DNA of 11,272 nt from Chitinophagaceae bacterium (lineage in GTDB: Bacteria; Bacteroidota; Bacteroidia; Chitinophagales; Chitinophagaceae): contig CANCKV010000046.1 of the NCBI GenBank assembly GCA_947378615.1, positions 1 to 11,272 of the forward strand. Reading direction: 5' to 3'. The position numbers and the translations under genes were made by a program. Of this stretch, positions 1-6,850 are shown one piece after another (the stretch's first letter is position 1; each line of letters opens with the position of its first letter). The notes below the pieces were generated by a model. It did not search any database, was not told the DNA's origin, and saw only the letters and a list, made by a program, of their open reading frames with translations.

Positions 1-761
1 TTCTTTACTAATTGAGCCAATTCAAGGATTGTTACATCATCACCACAACCTACATTTACCAAACCCTTTTCGTTATAATTCTCCATCAAAAAGAAGCAGG
101 CATCTGCAAGGTCATCTACATACAAAAACTCACGTCTAGGACTACCTGTTCCCCACATCTCAACAAACGGAAGATTGTTTCTTTTTGCTGTAATGAATTT
201 CCGCAATAAAGCAGGCAAAACGTGTGACTTTTCCAAATCGTAATTATCATTCGGACCGTAGAGATTAGTAGGCATAGCCGAAATGAAATTGCAGCCATAT
301 TGAGCCCTATAACCATCACACAATTCAATACCTGCTATTTTAGCTACAGCATAAGGTTGATTAGTATGTTCGAGATAATCACTTAATAGATATTCCTCCT
401 TCAAAGGTTGAGGAGCCATCTTAGGATAGATACAAGAAGAACCTAGAAAAAGTAATTTAGTAACCTTATTTACATAAGAAGCATGAATGATGTTTGCTTC
501 CATCATCAAATTCTCATAAATAAATTCTGCCCGATAAGTATTGTTGGCAACAATGCCTCCAACCTTCGCAGCAGCTAAAAATACATAATTCGGTTTTTCT
601 ATTGCAAAAAAATCATTAACCGCTTGTTGATTGCGTAAATCCAATTCCTTAGAGGTGCGAGTAACAATATTTTGATATCCTTCTTTCCTAAGCTTTCTTT
701 CTATTGCACTACCGACCATGCCTCGATGGCCTGCAATGTAAATTTTAGAATGCTTTTCCAT
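1..761 (-). CDS. fcl: GDP-L-fucose synthase (partial, 3' end outside window)
   Basis: This NADPH-dependent epimerase/reductase carries out the last two steps of GDP-L-fucose synthesis, converting GDP-4-keto-6-deoxymannose to GDP-L-fucose in the cytoplasm. I translated it by hand; 253 codons are present before the left edge cuts it (the family is usually about 310-320 residues). It is an extended short-chain dehydrogenase: GHRGMVG at residues 11-17 is the Rossmann nucleotide loop, GSSCIYP begins at 107, and YAVAK at 137-141 is the catalytic Tyr-x-x-x-Lys. Ser108, Cys110, Tyr137, Lys141 and His180 correspond to the E. coli enzyme's Ser107, Cys109, Tyr136, Lys140 and His179. The start ATG shares its A with the gmd stop codon (TAATG), so the two genes are almost certainly co-transcribed and translationally coupled. 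The fucose probably goes to O-antigen, capsule or glycoprotein glycans; which one cannot be told here. Confidence 0.96.
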   Translation of the reverse strand, partial: MEKHSKIYIAGHRGMVGSAIERKLRKEGYQNIVTRTSKELDLRNQQAVNDFFAIEKPNYVFLAAAKVGGIVANNTYRAEFIYENLMMEANIIHASYVNKVTKLLFLGSSCIYPKMAPQPLKEEYLLSDYLEHTNQPYAVAKIAGIELCDGYRAQYGCNFISAMPTNLYGPNDNYDLEKSHVLPALLRKFITAKRNNLPFVEMWGTGSPRREFLYVDDLADACFFLMENYNEKGLVNVGCGDDVTILELAQLVK

Positions 762-1870
762 TATCCAACCTCATTTATAGGTGCAAAACCGTGGTCTCTC
801 AAGTGTTTTTCTTTCTTGAAAATTGCCAAATCACTTTCAACCATTTCCTTCACCAACATTGGTAAATCGTAAGTAGGTTTCCAACCTAATTTTTCATTTG
901 CTTTAGTTGGATCTCCAATTAACAAATCAACTTCTGTTGGACGATAGTAATGAGGATCTACCTTAACTACTGTTTTTCCTATCAATAAATGAAAATCACC
1001 TTTAATTGCCGTAATATATCCTTCCTCTGCTTCTGCTTCACCTCTGAAAGAAATTTCAATTCCAACTTCAGCGAAAGCCATACGGACAAATTCACGGATT
1101 TCGGTTGTTACACCTGTTGCCAAAACATAATCTTCAGGAGTTTCTTGTTGTAGAATCAAGTACATACCTTCAACATAATCTTTTGCATGCCCCCAATCTC
1201 TCTTAGAGTTAAGATTTCCTAGATATACAGTATCCTGCATTCCTAATGCAATCTTTGCAACTGCACGAGTTATTTTACGGGTAACAAAAGTTTCTCCACG
1301 AACTGGACTTTCATGGTTAAATAAAATACCATTACATGCATACATACCATACGCTTCACGATAATTCACAGTAATCCAATAGGCGTACATCTTAGCAACA
1401 GCATAGGGGCTACGTGGGTAAAAAGGAGTTGTCTCACTTTGAGGGACAGCTTGAACTAATCCGTATAATTCAGATGTAGAAGCTTGATATACCTTGGTTT
1501 TTTTAACTAATCCTAATAAACGAACAGCTTCCAATATTCTTAGTGTACCTATACCATCAGCATTTGCAGTATATTCTGGCTCTTCGAAACTTACATGCAC
1601 ATGACTCATTGCAGCAAGGTTGTAAATTTCGTCAGGTTGAACTTCCTGAATAATTCTAATAAGGTTCGTACTGTCGGTTAGATCTCCATGATGAAGTACC
1701 AAATGACGATCTGGAATGTGTGGGTCTTCATAAAAATGATCAATTCGACCTGTATTGAACAAAGAACTACGACGTTTGATACCGTGTACTTCGTACCCTT
1801 TTTTAAGGAGTAGTTCGGCTAGATACGAGCCGTCTTGGCCCGTAATGCCAGTGATAAGCGCTTTTTTCAT
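761..1870 (-). CDS. gmd: GDP-mannose 4,6-dehydratase
   Basis: This enzyme catalyses the first committed step of GDP-L-fucose (and GDP-rhamnose or perosamine) synthesis, dehydrating GDP-D-mannose to GDP-4-keto-6-deoxy-D-mannose with bound NADP. From the chosen start it has 369 residues, close to the family norm of about 370. GITGQDG at 8-14 is the cofactor loop. STSELYG around 131-137 supplies the catalytic Thr132 and Glu134, and YAVAK at 156-160 is the Tyr/Lys pair. The substrate loop [15 protein letters not shown] spans 185-199. A longer in-frame reading from a TTG at 1912 is possible, but it would begin upstream of the predicted transcript start, and the family begins at MKKALITG, so 1870 is preferred. 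The last codon overlaps the fcl start by one base. A promoter candidate lies about 30-60 bases upstream. Confidence 0.97.
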   Translation of the reverse strand: MKKALITGITGQDGSYLAELLLKKGYEVHGIKRRSSLFNTGRIDHFYEDPHIPDRHLVLHHGDLTDSTNLIRIIQEVQPDEIYNLAAMSHVHVSFEEPEYTANADGIGTLRILEAVRLLGLVKKTKVYQASTSELYGLVQAVPQSETTPFYPRSPYAVAKMYAYWITVNYREAYGMYACNGILFNHESPVRGETFVTRKITRAVAKIALGMQDTVYLGNLNSKRDWGHAKDYVEGMYLILQQETPEDYVLATGVTTEIREFVRMAFAEVGIEISFRGEAEAEEGYITAIKGDFHLLIGKTVVKVDPHYYRPTEVDLLIGDPTKANEKLGWKPTYDLPMLVKEMVESDLAIFKKEKHLRDHGFAPINEVG

Positions 1871-1900
1871 TTCTTGTGTGTTATTATTGATTATTGGCTG

Positions 1901-1932
1901 CAAGGATAGCAAATTTGGCTAACTAAAACAAA
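1901..1932 (-). promoter_or_regulatory. Candidate promoter of gmd-fcl
   Basis: On the minus strand TTTG (1932-1929) is followed after exactly 20 nt by TATCCTTG (1908-1901). The latter matches the Bacteroidota -7 element TAnnTTTG at all but one fixed position. Transcription would begin near 1895, giving a leader of about 25 nt before the gmd ATG. The position is sensible, between lpxD and gmd, and suggests that gmd-fcl is transcribed separately from lpxD. This is a pattern match only. Confidence 0.5.
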
Positions 1933-2088
1933 TTATGCTTTTGATTTAAGCAATTCGGCATTCAATAATTAAGAATTATTTATTATTACTATAAATATTT
2001 ATTTGAAAAAAGAGACCCAATTAAGAACAGTTTACAGATCAGAAAATGATGGAAAATCCAATGTATTATTTCTACTTATCTTCTCTCA

Positions 2089-3087
2089 TTATTTACTTTC
2101 CCTGACCATTTTCCTTAAGATTGCCCATTGTTTTAAAGCATCTCTTGAATCTACTGCAGGATATCCTAACACTTTTTTGCCTGCCTCAACATTACTCATG
2201 ACCCCTGACTGTCCGCCTACTAGAACCCCGTTTCCTAAAGTTACATGGTCGCCAATACAGGCACCACCTCCTACAATCACCCCATCGCCTAATGTAACAG
2301 TACCTGCAAGCCCACTACTGCCAGCCATAATGCAGCATCTTCCCATTTTGCTATTGTGACCAATCTGTACAAGGTTATCCAATTTACATCCATCACCAAT
2401 TATAGTGGAACTAAATTTTCCTCTATCAACACAAGTATTCGCCCCAATTTCAACACCATTTCCTATTACTACATTGCCTATATGTGGAATCTTTATCAAA
2501 CCTCTTCCATCAGGACTAGGGCGGAAACCAAATCCATCAGCCCCAATACTAACGTTTGAGTGAATAATACAATAACTTCCTACAATACATCTTTCTCTAA
2601 TTACTGTTCCTGACCAAATTGAAGTCATACTGCCAACAGTTGTTTCATCAAAAATAGTAACATTTGGATATAAAACCGAACCATCACCTATTGAAACATT
2701 TTTGCCAATATAACATCCTGCACCCACCATACATCCTTTACCGAGTTTTGCTGTTGGATGAATCACTGCAGTAGGATGAATTTCTACTTCAAAAACAGGA
2801 GAATCCTCAACAAATAGTTCAAGCAATTCTGCCATTGCTAAGTCAGCATTTTTTACTTTTATTAGTGCCCGATTTTCACCAGGTTCTACCTCAAAATCTT
2901 CATTTACAATTGCGACACTCGCCTTTGATGTTTCCCAATATTTTATATATTTCTTACTTCCAATAAATGTTATCTGATTTTCATTGGCTAAATCCAATTG
3001 TTCTGGGCTCGTAATAACAAAAGTGGTTTTTCCCACAATTACACCTTTAAGTGTAGCATTAATTTCTTCTACTGAAAATGCCTTCAT
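2089..3087 (-). CDS. lpxD: UDP-3-O-(3-hydroxyacyl)glucosamine N-acyltransferase
   Basis: LpxD adds the second hydroxyacyl chain, from acyl-ACP, to UDP-3-O-acylglucosamine in lipid A biosynthesis; it is cytoplasmic and trimeric. The 332-residue length is normal. Residues 1-100 form the uridine-binding N-terminal domain. From about 103 onward come the hexapeptide repeats of a left-handed beta-helix (I-G-x-G-x-x and V-x-I-G-x-G-V-x-I-G units), then a helical tail ending with residues like WAILRKMVRE. The family motif GADGFGF lies at 182-188, followed by IGNVVIGNGVEIGANTCVDRG to about 223. His244 in VQIGHNS is the expected catalytic base (His239 in E. coli). No lpxC/fabZ or lpxA neighbour is present in this window, so it may be a stand-alone copy or a second paralogue with different acyl preference. 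The neighbouring gmd-fcl genes also serve envelope glycan synthesis. Confidence 0.93.
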   Translation of the reverse strand: MKAFSVEEINATLKGVIVGKTTFVITSPEQLDLANENQITFIGSKKYIKYWETSKASVAIVNEDFEVEPGENRALIKVKNADLAMAELLELFVEDSPVFEVEIHPTAVIHPTAKLGKGCMVGAGCYIGKNVSIGDGSVLYPNVTIFDETTVGSMTSIWSGTVIRERCIVGSYCIIHSNVSIGADGFGFRPSPDGRGLIKIPHIGNVVIGNGVEIGANTCVDRGKFSSTIIGDGCKLDNLVQIGHNSKMGRCCIMAGSSGLAGTVTLGDGVIVGGGACIGDHVTLGNGVLVGGQSGVMSNVEAGKKVLGYPAVDSRDALKQWAILRKMVRESK

Positions 3088-3459
3088 TGTTGCTATTTAA
3101 TTATTTTGAGGTGTATAGATAAGGAAAAACTATCACAAAATATTATTTTTTTTAAATAGAAAGATTCTAAAGGTAAAATTGGGGTAATTTTCATTGCACT
3201 TAAACAGGACTTATGATATAGAAAAATGAATAATTCAATTAGGAGACAGCATGTTTTAAACCATTTTCACCTACATTTTTCTAATTCTTATCATTAAATT
3301 TAGGAACACACGTTTTCTTAATTACTGTGTATGACCTGATAAATTGTATCAATCCTTGTGATTTATCGTAAGCATCTTTGGGGTTCTTGTGGTAAAACCT
3401 TCTAAACAGTAACCATTTCATACACTTTGTGTTGAACTATTAAATTAACAAATTATTTA
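3088..3459. other. Intergenic region between divergent lpxD and greA
   Basis: This stretch separates the lpxD start (minus) from the greA promoter (plus). I found no convincing reading frame, tRNA or repeat in it. It must hold the lpxD promoter on the minus strand, but no good TTG / TAnnTTTG pair at proper spacing was found, so none is called. The greA promoter and hairpin lie just to its right. Confidence 0.5.
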
Positions 3460-3491
3460 TTTGTTTCTCTACTATATGTTCTTTATATTTG
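3460..3491 (+). promoter_or_regulatory. Candidate greA promoter
   Basis: TTTG at 3460-3463, a spacer of exactly 20 nt, then TATATTTG at 3484-3491 make a full match to the Bacteroidota promoter consensus (TTTG, N19-21, TAnnTTTG). By the usual spacing transcription would start about 5-7 nt downstream, near 3496-3498. That is the first base of the long hairpin described separately. Confidence 0.65.
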
Positions 3492-3495
3492 TGGT

Positions 3496-3535
3496 AATAC
3501 AACGCCGCAGTTTACTGTGGCGTTGTATTTTTTTT
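3496..3535 (+). terminator. Terminator-like hairpin at the predicted 5' end of the greA transcript
   Basis: The left arm 3496-3510 (AATACAACGCCGCAG) pairs with 3515-3529 (CTGTGGCGTTGTATT) over 15 positions with a single G-U wobble and a TTTA loop. Eight T residues follow (3528-3535). By shape it is a textbook intrinsic terminator, but no gene precedes it on the plus strand. The predicted transcript start coincides with its first base, and greA begins 25 nt after the T-run. It could be a 5'-stabilising hairpin, an attenuator of greA or a very short terminated RNA. The structure is certain; its role is not. Confidence 0.6.
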
Positions 3536-3560
3536 GATAACACCTCTAAATATTAAATAA

Positions 3561-4028
3561 ATGAGTGAATACGTAACACAGGAAACCTTTGATAAAATGC
3601 GGGAAGAACTTCAGCACATGAAAGGTATAGACCGTCCTGCTGCATCTAGGGCAATAGGTGAGGCTAGAGAAAAAGGCGATCTAAAGGAAAATGCAGAGTA
3701 CGATTCAGCAAAAGAAGCACAGGGTATGCTAGAAGCTAGAATCAAACAATTGGAAGGTATTATTGCCACAGCAAAAATTGTTGACCCTTCCAAGATAGAT
3801 ATAGGTAAGGTTTCTGTTCTGACAAAAGTGACTATCACTAATCTTGCCACTAAAAAAGTGATGACTTATCAGATTGTTGGACAAAAAGAAGCAGATTTGA
3901 AAGCAGGTAAAATATCAGCTTCATCTCCGATAGGAAGTGGTCTTTTAGGGAAAGCTGTTGGTGAGATAGCTGAAATTACTACTCCAACAGGAAAAATGAA
4001 ATTTGAGATAATGAATATCGCTATTTAG
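3561..4028 (+). CDS. greA: Transcription elongation factor GreA
   Basis: GreA enters the secondary channel of RNA polymerase and stimulates cleavage of the transcript 3' end in backtracked complexes. The 155 residues are the usual length. Residues 1-75 form the antiparallel coiled coil. The tip loop carries GDLKENAEY at 39-47, with Asp40 and Glu43 as the metal-coordinating acidic pair (Asp41 and Glu44 in E. coli). Residues 80-155 form the FKBP-like C-terminal domain, with the family's SSPIGSGLLGKAVGE at 121-135. The start ATG at 3561 sits in an A/T-rich leader without a Shine-Dalgarno sequence. A strong terminator follows directly. The HIT protein downstream is, from my memory of the family, a frequent neighbour of greA in Bacteroidota. 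Confidence 0.97.
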   Translation: MSEYVTQETFDKMREELQHMKGIDRPAASRAIGEAREKGDLKENAEYDSAKEAQGMLEARIKQLEGIIATAKIVDPSKIDIGKVSVLTKVTITNLATKKVMTYQIVGQKEADLKAGKISASSPIGSGLLGKAVGEIAEITTPTGKMKFEIMNIAI

Positions 4029-4052
4029 ATGCACTGAAAATTCTTTGTATAG

Positions 4053-4083
4053 AAAGAGCCTCTACTTTTGTAGGGGCTCTTTT
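4053..4083 (+). terminator. Rho-independent terminator after greA
   Basis: AAAGAGCCTCTAC (4053-4065) pairs with GTAGGGGCTCTTT (4070-4082), 13 bp with one G-U wobble around a TTTT loop, and ends in TTTT. It lies 25 nt after the greA stop and 30 nt before the HIT gene. The HIT gene has no obvious promoter of its own in the gap, so some read-through is likely. Confidence 0.78.
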
Positions 4084-4112
4084 ATTAAAGTCAATTATTA
4101 ATTTTATCTATC

Positions 4113-4502
4113 ATGACAATATTTTCAAAAATAATAGCAGGAGAAATTCCTTGCCATAAGATTGCAGAAAACGAACATTTCATTGCATTCCTCGACATTT
4201 TTCCACTTACAAAAGGACATACACTTGTAGTTCCTAAGATTGAAATCGATAAACTATTCGATGTTCCGGATGAATATCTTACCGACCTTCTTGTTTTTGC
4301 AAAACCAATTGCTAAAGCGATAGAAAAAGCATATCCATGCAATAGAGTCAGCATATTAACAGTAGGATTAGATGTTCCACATGCACATATTCATTTGATT
4401 CCGATGAATAGAACAAGTGATATGAACCTACAAAATGAAAAACTAAAATTAAGTAACGAGGAATTGTTAGAAGTAAAGAATAATATTTTACAATTCCTTT
4501 AA
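4113..4502 (+). CDS. HIT family (histidine triad) nucleotide-binding protein
   Basis: This is a small cytosolic HIT protein, expected to be a dimeric nucleotide phosphoramidase/hydrolase of the Hint branch that cleaves bonds at the alpha-phosphate of adenosine nucleotides. It has 129 residues. The N-terminus (TIFSKIIAGEIPCHKI) and GHTLVVPK at 35-42 are typical of the branch. The histidine triad is VPHAHIHLIP around 88-97, with His90, His92 and His94; the central His92 is the expected nucleophile. The region after residue 100 is charged and probably helical. Start ATG 4113 follows the greA terminator. The stop lies 43 nt before the ATG of the alpha/beta hydrolase, so these two may share a transcript. 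The natural substrate cannot be told from sequence. Confidence 0.92.
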   Translation: MTIFSKIIAGEIPCHKIAENEHFIAFLDIFPLTKGHTLVVPKIEIDKLFDVPDEYLTDLLVFAKPIAKAIEKAYPCNRVSILTVGLDVPHAHIHLIPMNRTSDMNLQNEKLKLSNEELLEVKNNILQFL

Positions 4503-4545
4503 TAAGCGCAGAATAGTAGATGCCTATTAATTTATATTGATTTTC

Positions 4546-5340
4546 ATGCAGAAAACACTTTCATATCATTCTTCCAAAATCAATTACTACACTTTTGGGA
4601 GTGGTGGCGAAGTTGTATTTTGCTTTCACGGTTATGGATTAGATGGGAGTTGTTTTGCTTTTTTGGAAAATGCGATTCTTCTAACGCATACCCTTTTCTG
4701 CATTGATTTCCCGTTTCATGGTGCTACAGAATGGAATGAAGGTATTGCATTTACTCAAAAGGACTTAATCAATATTATTGATTTGATATATCCTTTTCCT
4801 ACAAAAAAATATTCTATAATTGGTTATAGTATGGGAGGGAGGATTGCATTGAGTCTATTACAAAATCATTCAGATTACATAAATAAAGCAACACTCATTG
4901 CGCCTGATGGACTTAAATTTCATTTTTGGCAATATTTATCTACTCAAACTAATTGGGGAAATAAATTATTCCGTTTTACAATGAATTATCCTGCATGGTT
5001 ATTTGCCTTAGTGAATGTGGGTGTAGTGTTTCAATTATTGAATAGGAGTATTACAAAGTTTGTTCATCACCACATTGACACAAAATTAGAGAGAGATTTA
5101 TTATATAACCGATGGACGTCTATGAGGAAGTTCACGACTGATTTGACTCTTTTAAAACAAGTGATTATTCAGAAAAATATTCCAATAGCTATCATCACAG
5201 GAAAGTTTGATAGGGTTATCACTACTTCTCAGGCTAAAAGATTCAAAGGAAACCTATCCTTAATTTCCCTCACTGAACTTGATTCGGGTCATCATTTATT
5301 GAAGGAACATTGGGTAGATTCTATAGTAAAATGCCTTTGA
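4546..5340 (+). CDS. Alpha/beta hydrolase
   Basis: This is a serine hydrolase of the alpha/beta-hydrolase fold with 264 residues from the ATG at 4546; a TTG three codons upstream (4537) is a poorer alternative. FCFHGYGLDG near residues 25-34 is the oxyanion-hole strand and loop. IIGYSMGGR around 91-98 is the nucleophile elbow with Ser95. GKFDRV near 219-224 gives the acid Asp222, and DSGHHLL near 246-252 gives the catalytic His249. The triad is therefore intact. Residues about 120-195 form a cap region rich in aromatic residues. There is no signal peptide, so it is probably cytosolic. The substrate is unknown; family members include esterases, C-C hydrolases and menaquinone-pathway-like enzymes, and nothing here separates these. 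The last two codons form part of a long inverted repeat. Confidence 0.88.
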   Translation: MQKTLSYHSSKINYYTFGSGGEVVFCFHGYGLDGSCFAFLENAILLTHTLFCIDFPFHGATEWNEGIAFTQKDLINIIDLIYPFPTKKYSIIGYSMGGRIALSLLQNHSDYINKATLIAPDGLKFHFWQYLSTQTNWGNKLFRFTMNYPAWLFALVNVGVVFQLLNRSITKFVHHHIDTKLERDLLYNRWTSMRKFTTDLTLLKQVIIQKNIPIAIITGKFDRVITTSQAKRFKGNLSLISLTELDSGHHLLKEHWVDSIVKCL

Positions 5341-5380
5341 ACGACAACTAACATTTTAAATTTAGTTATTGTTCAAAGGC
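5333..5380. terminator. Long inverted repeat spanning the hydrolase stop codon
   Basis: Bases 5333-5351 pair with 5362-5380 over 19 positions, with one G-U wobble and one C-A mismatch around a 10-nt loop. The left arm includes the stop codon of the hydrolase. It lies between convergent genes, so it may act as a terminator in both directions. However, neither side has a proper T-run: AAAAAGTC follows on the plus strand and ATTTTAC on the minus strand. An RNA-stability hairpin or a protein-binding site is equally possible. Confidence 0.45.
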
Positions 5381-5455
5381 AAAAAGTCATAATTACTTTT
5401 GCAGTATTAATAATGGGTAGCTGCAATAATATTATCACAAATATGAGAACAGCAT

Positions 5456-5860
5456 TTATTCTTCTGCGGATTTCTTAGCCTTCTTAGCATTACCCTTTCC
5501 TGCTAAAACCTCTCCATCAATCAATAGAATAATTGGTTCGGGATGATTGACAAATTTAACAGTTACATCTTTTTTGAATTCCCCTAAAGTTGCAGCATTA
5601 TAGGTAACCTTAATCACTCCGCTCTTTTTCTTTCCGATAGGTTCCTTTGGATATTCAGGAGTAGTACAACCACACCCAGCCAAAGCACTTTCCACTATTA
5701 AGGCCTTACTACCATTATTCGTGAAAGAAAACGAATAAGTAACAGGTGTATTTTGGGGTATTTTTCCAAAAGTATGTTTCAATTCATTGAATTGAATATC
5801 ATTTTGAGCACTAACCGCCAAACAAATCAACAAGCTAAATGCAACTAAAATCTTTTTCAT
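5456..5860 (-). CDS. Secreted DUF1573 domain protein
   Basis: This is a 134-residue exported protein of unknown function with one DUF1573 domain, an immunoglobulin-like beta-sandwich family common in Bacteroidota. Residues 1-18 (MKKILVAFSLLICLAVSA) are a Sec signal peptide, with cleavage expected near SA-QN. The mature part has the family pattern: F-x-x-L-K-H-T-F-G-K-I, a strand FTNNG, then AGCGCTTPEYPKEPI at 61-75 with Cys63 and Cys65, and a last strand ending in LIDGEV. The C-terminus (GKGNAKKAKKSAEE) is a charged lysine/alanine tail absent from the neighbouring copy. It is a divergent tandem paralogue of the upstream gene, 89 nt away and separated by a hairpin. A periplasmic or surface location is likely; the two close cysteines may bind metal or form a disulfide, which is inference. 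Confidence 0.85.
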   Translation of the reverse strand: MKKILVAFSLLICLAVSAQNDIQFNELKHTFGKIPQNTPVTYSFSFTNNGSKALIVESALAGCGCTTPEYPKEPIGKKKSGVIKVTYNAATLGEFKKDVTVKFVNHPEPIILLIDGEVLAGKGNAKKAKKSAEE

Positions 5861-5890
5861 TTTTAAATTATTTATGTATTAAAACAAGTA

Positions 5891-5919
5891 GAGCAGAAAT
5901 TTTAATTTCATTTCTGCTC
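5891..5919 (-). terminator. Hairpin between the two DUF1573 genes
   Basis: GAGCAGAAAT (5891-5900) and ATTTCTGCTC (5910-5919) form a perfect 10-bp stem with a 9-nt loop. On the minus strand it follows the stop of the upstream DUF1573 gene by about 30 nt and is followed by TACTTGTTTT, a weak U-tract. It probably terminates or attenuates transcription between the tandem genes, giving them different expression levels. Confidence 0.5.
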
Positions 5920-5949
5920 CATTTTATTTTTTAACTAATTACTATCGAC

Positions 5950-6432
5950 TTAGTTAGAAGGGTTCTTCAATTTTTGTGTAGCATCATTTGCAGGTGCAGG
6001 TTGTTCGGCAGGCTTGTAGGTTTCACCATGGAAAGACACTTGCTTTTGCAATCCTCCGCCGAAGAAGAAAGTTACAAATTTGGTAAATGCACCATTTGTA
6101 CCTCCATTAAAACCTAAAGTAACCACTTTGGTCTTTCCTGGAGCAATCTTTTCTCCTCTTGTATAGCCTTTAGGAGTAGTACAACCACATCCTGCCTGAA
6201 CGTTATCTAATGTAACAGAATCAGCACTTAAATTTTTTACAGTAACCTGATATTCAGTTGGTTTACCAAATACAATCTTGCCAAAATTGTAATCGGCATT
6301 AGTAAATTGTAATACCTTGTCAATGTCAGGCTTTGCATTAATAACACCCGGTGTTGTTGTGGTAGAAATTTGTGCCTTTGAAGCTGTAGTTAAAGCGAAT
6401 AACACGCTCATTAAAATTGTCAACTTTTTCAT
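5950..6432 (-). CDS. Secreted DUF1573 domain protein (tandem paralogue)
   Basis: This is a 160-residue exported protein with one DUF1573 domain; function unknown. Residues 1-20 (ending TTASKA) are a signal peptide with cleavage expected before Gln21. A Thr/Pro-rich linker (STTTTPG) follows. The domain runs from about residue 40, with FTNADYNFGKIVFGKP, then VQAGCGCTTPKGYTRGEKI at 78-96 including Cys82 and Cys84, and GKTKVVTLGFN. The C-terminus after 138 is a Pro/Ala/Asn-rich low-complexity tail. It shares the AGCGCTTP core and layout with the 134-residue protein downstream, so the pair arose by an old duplication. A possible -7 element TATTTTTA lies at 6459-6452 on the minus strand, with no clear upstream partner. 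The long 418-nt gap to ggt on the other side suggests its own promoter there. Confidence 0.85.
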   Translation of the reverse strand: MKKLTILMSVLFALTTASKAQISTTTTPGVINAKPDIDKVLQFTNADYNFGKIVFGKPTEYQVTVKNLSADSVTLDNVQAGCGCTTPKGYTRGEKIAPGKTKVVTLGFNGGTNGAFTKFVTFFFGGGLQKQVSFHGETYKPAEQPAPANDATQKLKNPSN

Positions 6433-6850
6433 TTTTCTTAATTTTAGACCGTAAAAATATCTTTTTATTTTATCATTCCACTAAATATCCTGCCAATTTT
6501 TATTCTGAGTGCAAGTTTAATTATTTTTTTATCCGTTTCCATACTTATAACAGGATTTTTAACATTCTATAACGTACAATTTCAAAAAAGATACTAAAAC
6601 CCATGAATTAAACTTATTGTGAGGATTAACCTGACCCTTTATGTTACTTCAATAAATTATTTAACTGACTTTCTTTCAGATAATTGATCTATAGACTTAA
6701 TTTTTTAATATCATGTCAGTTTAATCAAAACAAATGTTTTTATACTTTTTTACATTAGCCCAATAAAATTCAATGGCTTTCAACATCTTTGCAACTATAT
6801 TTTTAGAATAGATTGAAGGTTACTTTCATTATAGATAAATAAACGAATTT
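6433..6850. other. Intergenic region between divergent DUF1573 gene and ggt
   Basis: This 418-nt AT-rich stretch has no supported reading frame. It should hold promoters in both directions: a weak TATTTTTA on the minus strand (6459-6452) and CATCTTTG on the plus strand (6784-6791). AACTGAC (6663-6669) and GTCAGTT (6715-6721) are a 7-bp inverted pair 45 nt apart, too short and distant to call an operator. Nothing else was recognised. Confidence 0.5.
6784..6791 (+). promoter_or_regulatory. Possible -7 element of ggt
   Basis: CATCTTTG differs from TAnnTTTG at one fixed base and is followed by CAAC. No TTG-type partner is present about 20 nt upstream, so this is a weak call. A transcript from here would carry a leader of about 53 nt before the ggt ATG. 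Confidence 0.3.

Noticed and set aside
12..328. Short frames of 65 and 70 codons on both strands
   Set aside because: The minus-strand fcl frame is continuous through this stretch and matches the family residue by residue.
1871..1912. Longer gmd starting at a TTG 14 codons upstream
   Set aside because: The extension is not typical of the family, the codon is TTG, and it would lie upstream of the predicted transcript start.
2003..2559. Plus-strand reading frames opposite lpxD (118 and 67 codons)
   Set aside because: They lie antisense to a clear lpxD, and their Pro/Thr/Ser-rich, low-complexity sequence is the expected shadow of hexapeptide-repeat codons.
4091..4354. Minus-strand 87-codon frame opposite the HIT gene
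   Set aside because: It is antisense to a clear histidine triad protein, with no start context or family resemblance.
5407..5475. 21-codon plus-strand frame beginning ATGGGTAGCTGC after the -7 element
   Set aside because: Too short, no recognisable composition, and it overlaps the end of the DUF1573 gene in antisense.
6663..6721. AACTGAC / GTCAGTT inverted pair upstream of ggt
   Set aside because: Only 7 bp with 45 nt between the arms; this is expected by chance in 400 nt of intergenic sequence.
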